5,626 nt of DNA, taken from Defluviitaleaceae bacterium. Its GTDB lineage: Bacteria; Bacillota; Clostridia; Lachnospirales; WQUN01. The notes below the pieces were generated by a model, which saw nothing but the letters and a program-made list of their open reading frames with translations, ran no database searches and was not told the DNA's origin. Of the stretch, positions 5,128 to 5,626 are shown piece after piece. Within the stretch, counting starts at the first letter, position 1; each line of letters begins with the position of its first letter. The translations under genes were made by a program, and so were the position numbers. The stretch covers positions 1 through 5,626 of the forward strand of contig WRDG01000160.1 in NCBI GenBank assembly GCA_009783525.1. The letters are read 5' to 3'.

Positions 5128-5626
5128 CTAATTGAACATCATATGCTGCATGAATAAATTGTTGAAACGCGGATCGGCCGATAAATTTATTTCCGTCGCC
5201 GTTTTTGCGATCCGTTCAATGTCCCGCCGCGCTTCTTTTCCCATAAGCGCCATAACGCAGCCGCCCAAAGACGTATTGCCCACCGCGCAAACCTTAGGCC
5301 TCAGCTCTGCTGGTATAATGCCAAGCGCTTGAGCGCTGTCCAAATTTATTTTATGTCCGAAACCGCCGGCAATAAAAACTCTCTCAATACTCTCGTAAGT
5401 AAATCCGGATGCGGCCAGCAAAATTTCAATCCCGGAACGCACAGCCGATTTTGCCAGTTGAATTTCTCGCAAATCTTTTTGCGTAAACATTATTTTTTTG
5501 TCTTCGGTTATTTCGATACCGTCGTCAAAATAATCATCGCAAAGCAAACCTGTTTCGTCTGCAATTTCGTGTACTACCAATTGCGCGGCTATATCCAAAG
5601 CGCCGGAACCGCAAATACCGACCGGA
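5128..5626 (-). CDS. RACo-like ASKHA ATPase (DUF4445 family; possible corrinoid reductive activator), C-terminal part
   Basis: The gene runs off the right edge; about 165 C-terminal residues are visible, starting at PVGICGSGALDIAAQLV. The apparent TTG start at 5598 lies inside this conserved segment and is not real. Motifs seen are GICGSGA, FTQKDLREIQLAKSAVRSGI, the adenosine-type FIAGGFGHKINLDSAQALG and VGNTSLGGC. These match the C-terminal ASKHA domain of RACo proteins, which use ATP to drive reduction of inactive Co(II) corrinoid proteins through an N-terminal [2Fe-2S] domain. That iron-sulfur domain would lie outside the window, so activator function is inferred from family only. It ends in TAG 16 nt before the zinc-ribbon start, so it is probably cotranscribed with that gene. 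Such activators usually sit with corrinoid methyltransferases; a URO-D-like gene is at the other end of the window on the opposite strand. Confidence 0.85.
   Translation of the reverse strand, partial: PVGICGSGALDIAAQLVVHEIADETGLLCDDYFDDGIEITEDKKIMFTQKDLREIQLAKSAVRSGIEILLAASGFTYESIERVFIAGGFGHKINLDSAQALGIIPAELRPKVCAVGNTSLGGCVMALMGKEARRDIERIAKTATEINLSADPRFNNLFMQHMMFN

Overview
The window looks like chromosome of a low-to-mid GC Firmicute, most likely of the Clostridia or a neighbouring class. The evidence is an arginine-kinase/ClpC stress operon (mcsA-mcsB-clpC), AAGGAG-type ribosome binding sites throughout, a Firmicutes-type zinc-ribbon protein, and anaerobe-type corrinoid genes at both edges. 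Genus cannot be read from the sequence.

Layout. At the left edge (1-326, + strand) is the 3' end of a uroporphyrinogen-decarboxylase (URO-D) family gene of the kind often used as a corrinoid or coenzyme methyltransferase. It converges on everything else, which is on the - strand. A hairpin at 378-412 can terminate transcription from both sides. Next comes an initiator tRNA-fMet (417-489) with its own promoter (502-530). Upstream of it on the - strand is a tightly packed gene series. In transcription order these are a RACo-like ASKHA ATPase (5626-5128, cut by the right edge), a two-zinc-ribbon protein (5111-4563), mcsA (4535-4041), mcsB (4025-3000) and clpC (3000-538). Gaps are 16, 27 and 15 nt, and mcsB and clpC overlap by one base. 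No gene-free stretch exceeds 100 bases.

How the genes work together. McsA (zinc fingers plus UVR) activates McsB, which phosphorylates arginines on client proteins. The ClpC N-domain, which keeps both acidic residues expected to read phosphoarginine, captures those clients and unfolds them into ClpP. The usual first gene of this operon, the repressor ctsR, is not in the window. Its place is taken by the zinc-ribbon gene and, before that, the RACo-like gene. The operon promoter must lie beyond the right edge or within the RACo-like gene, and no CtsR or CIRCE operator was seen.

I see no mobile element, CRISPR array or clearly new system. The points most worth a second look are the CtsR-less operon head, the altered phosphoarginine-sensing motif of McsB, the G31-U39 pair in the initiator tRNA, and the hairpin abutting the mcsA ribosome binding site.
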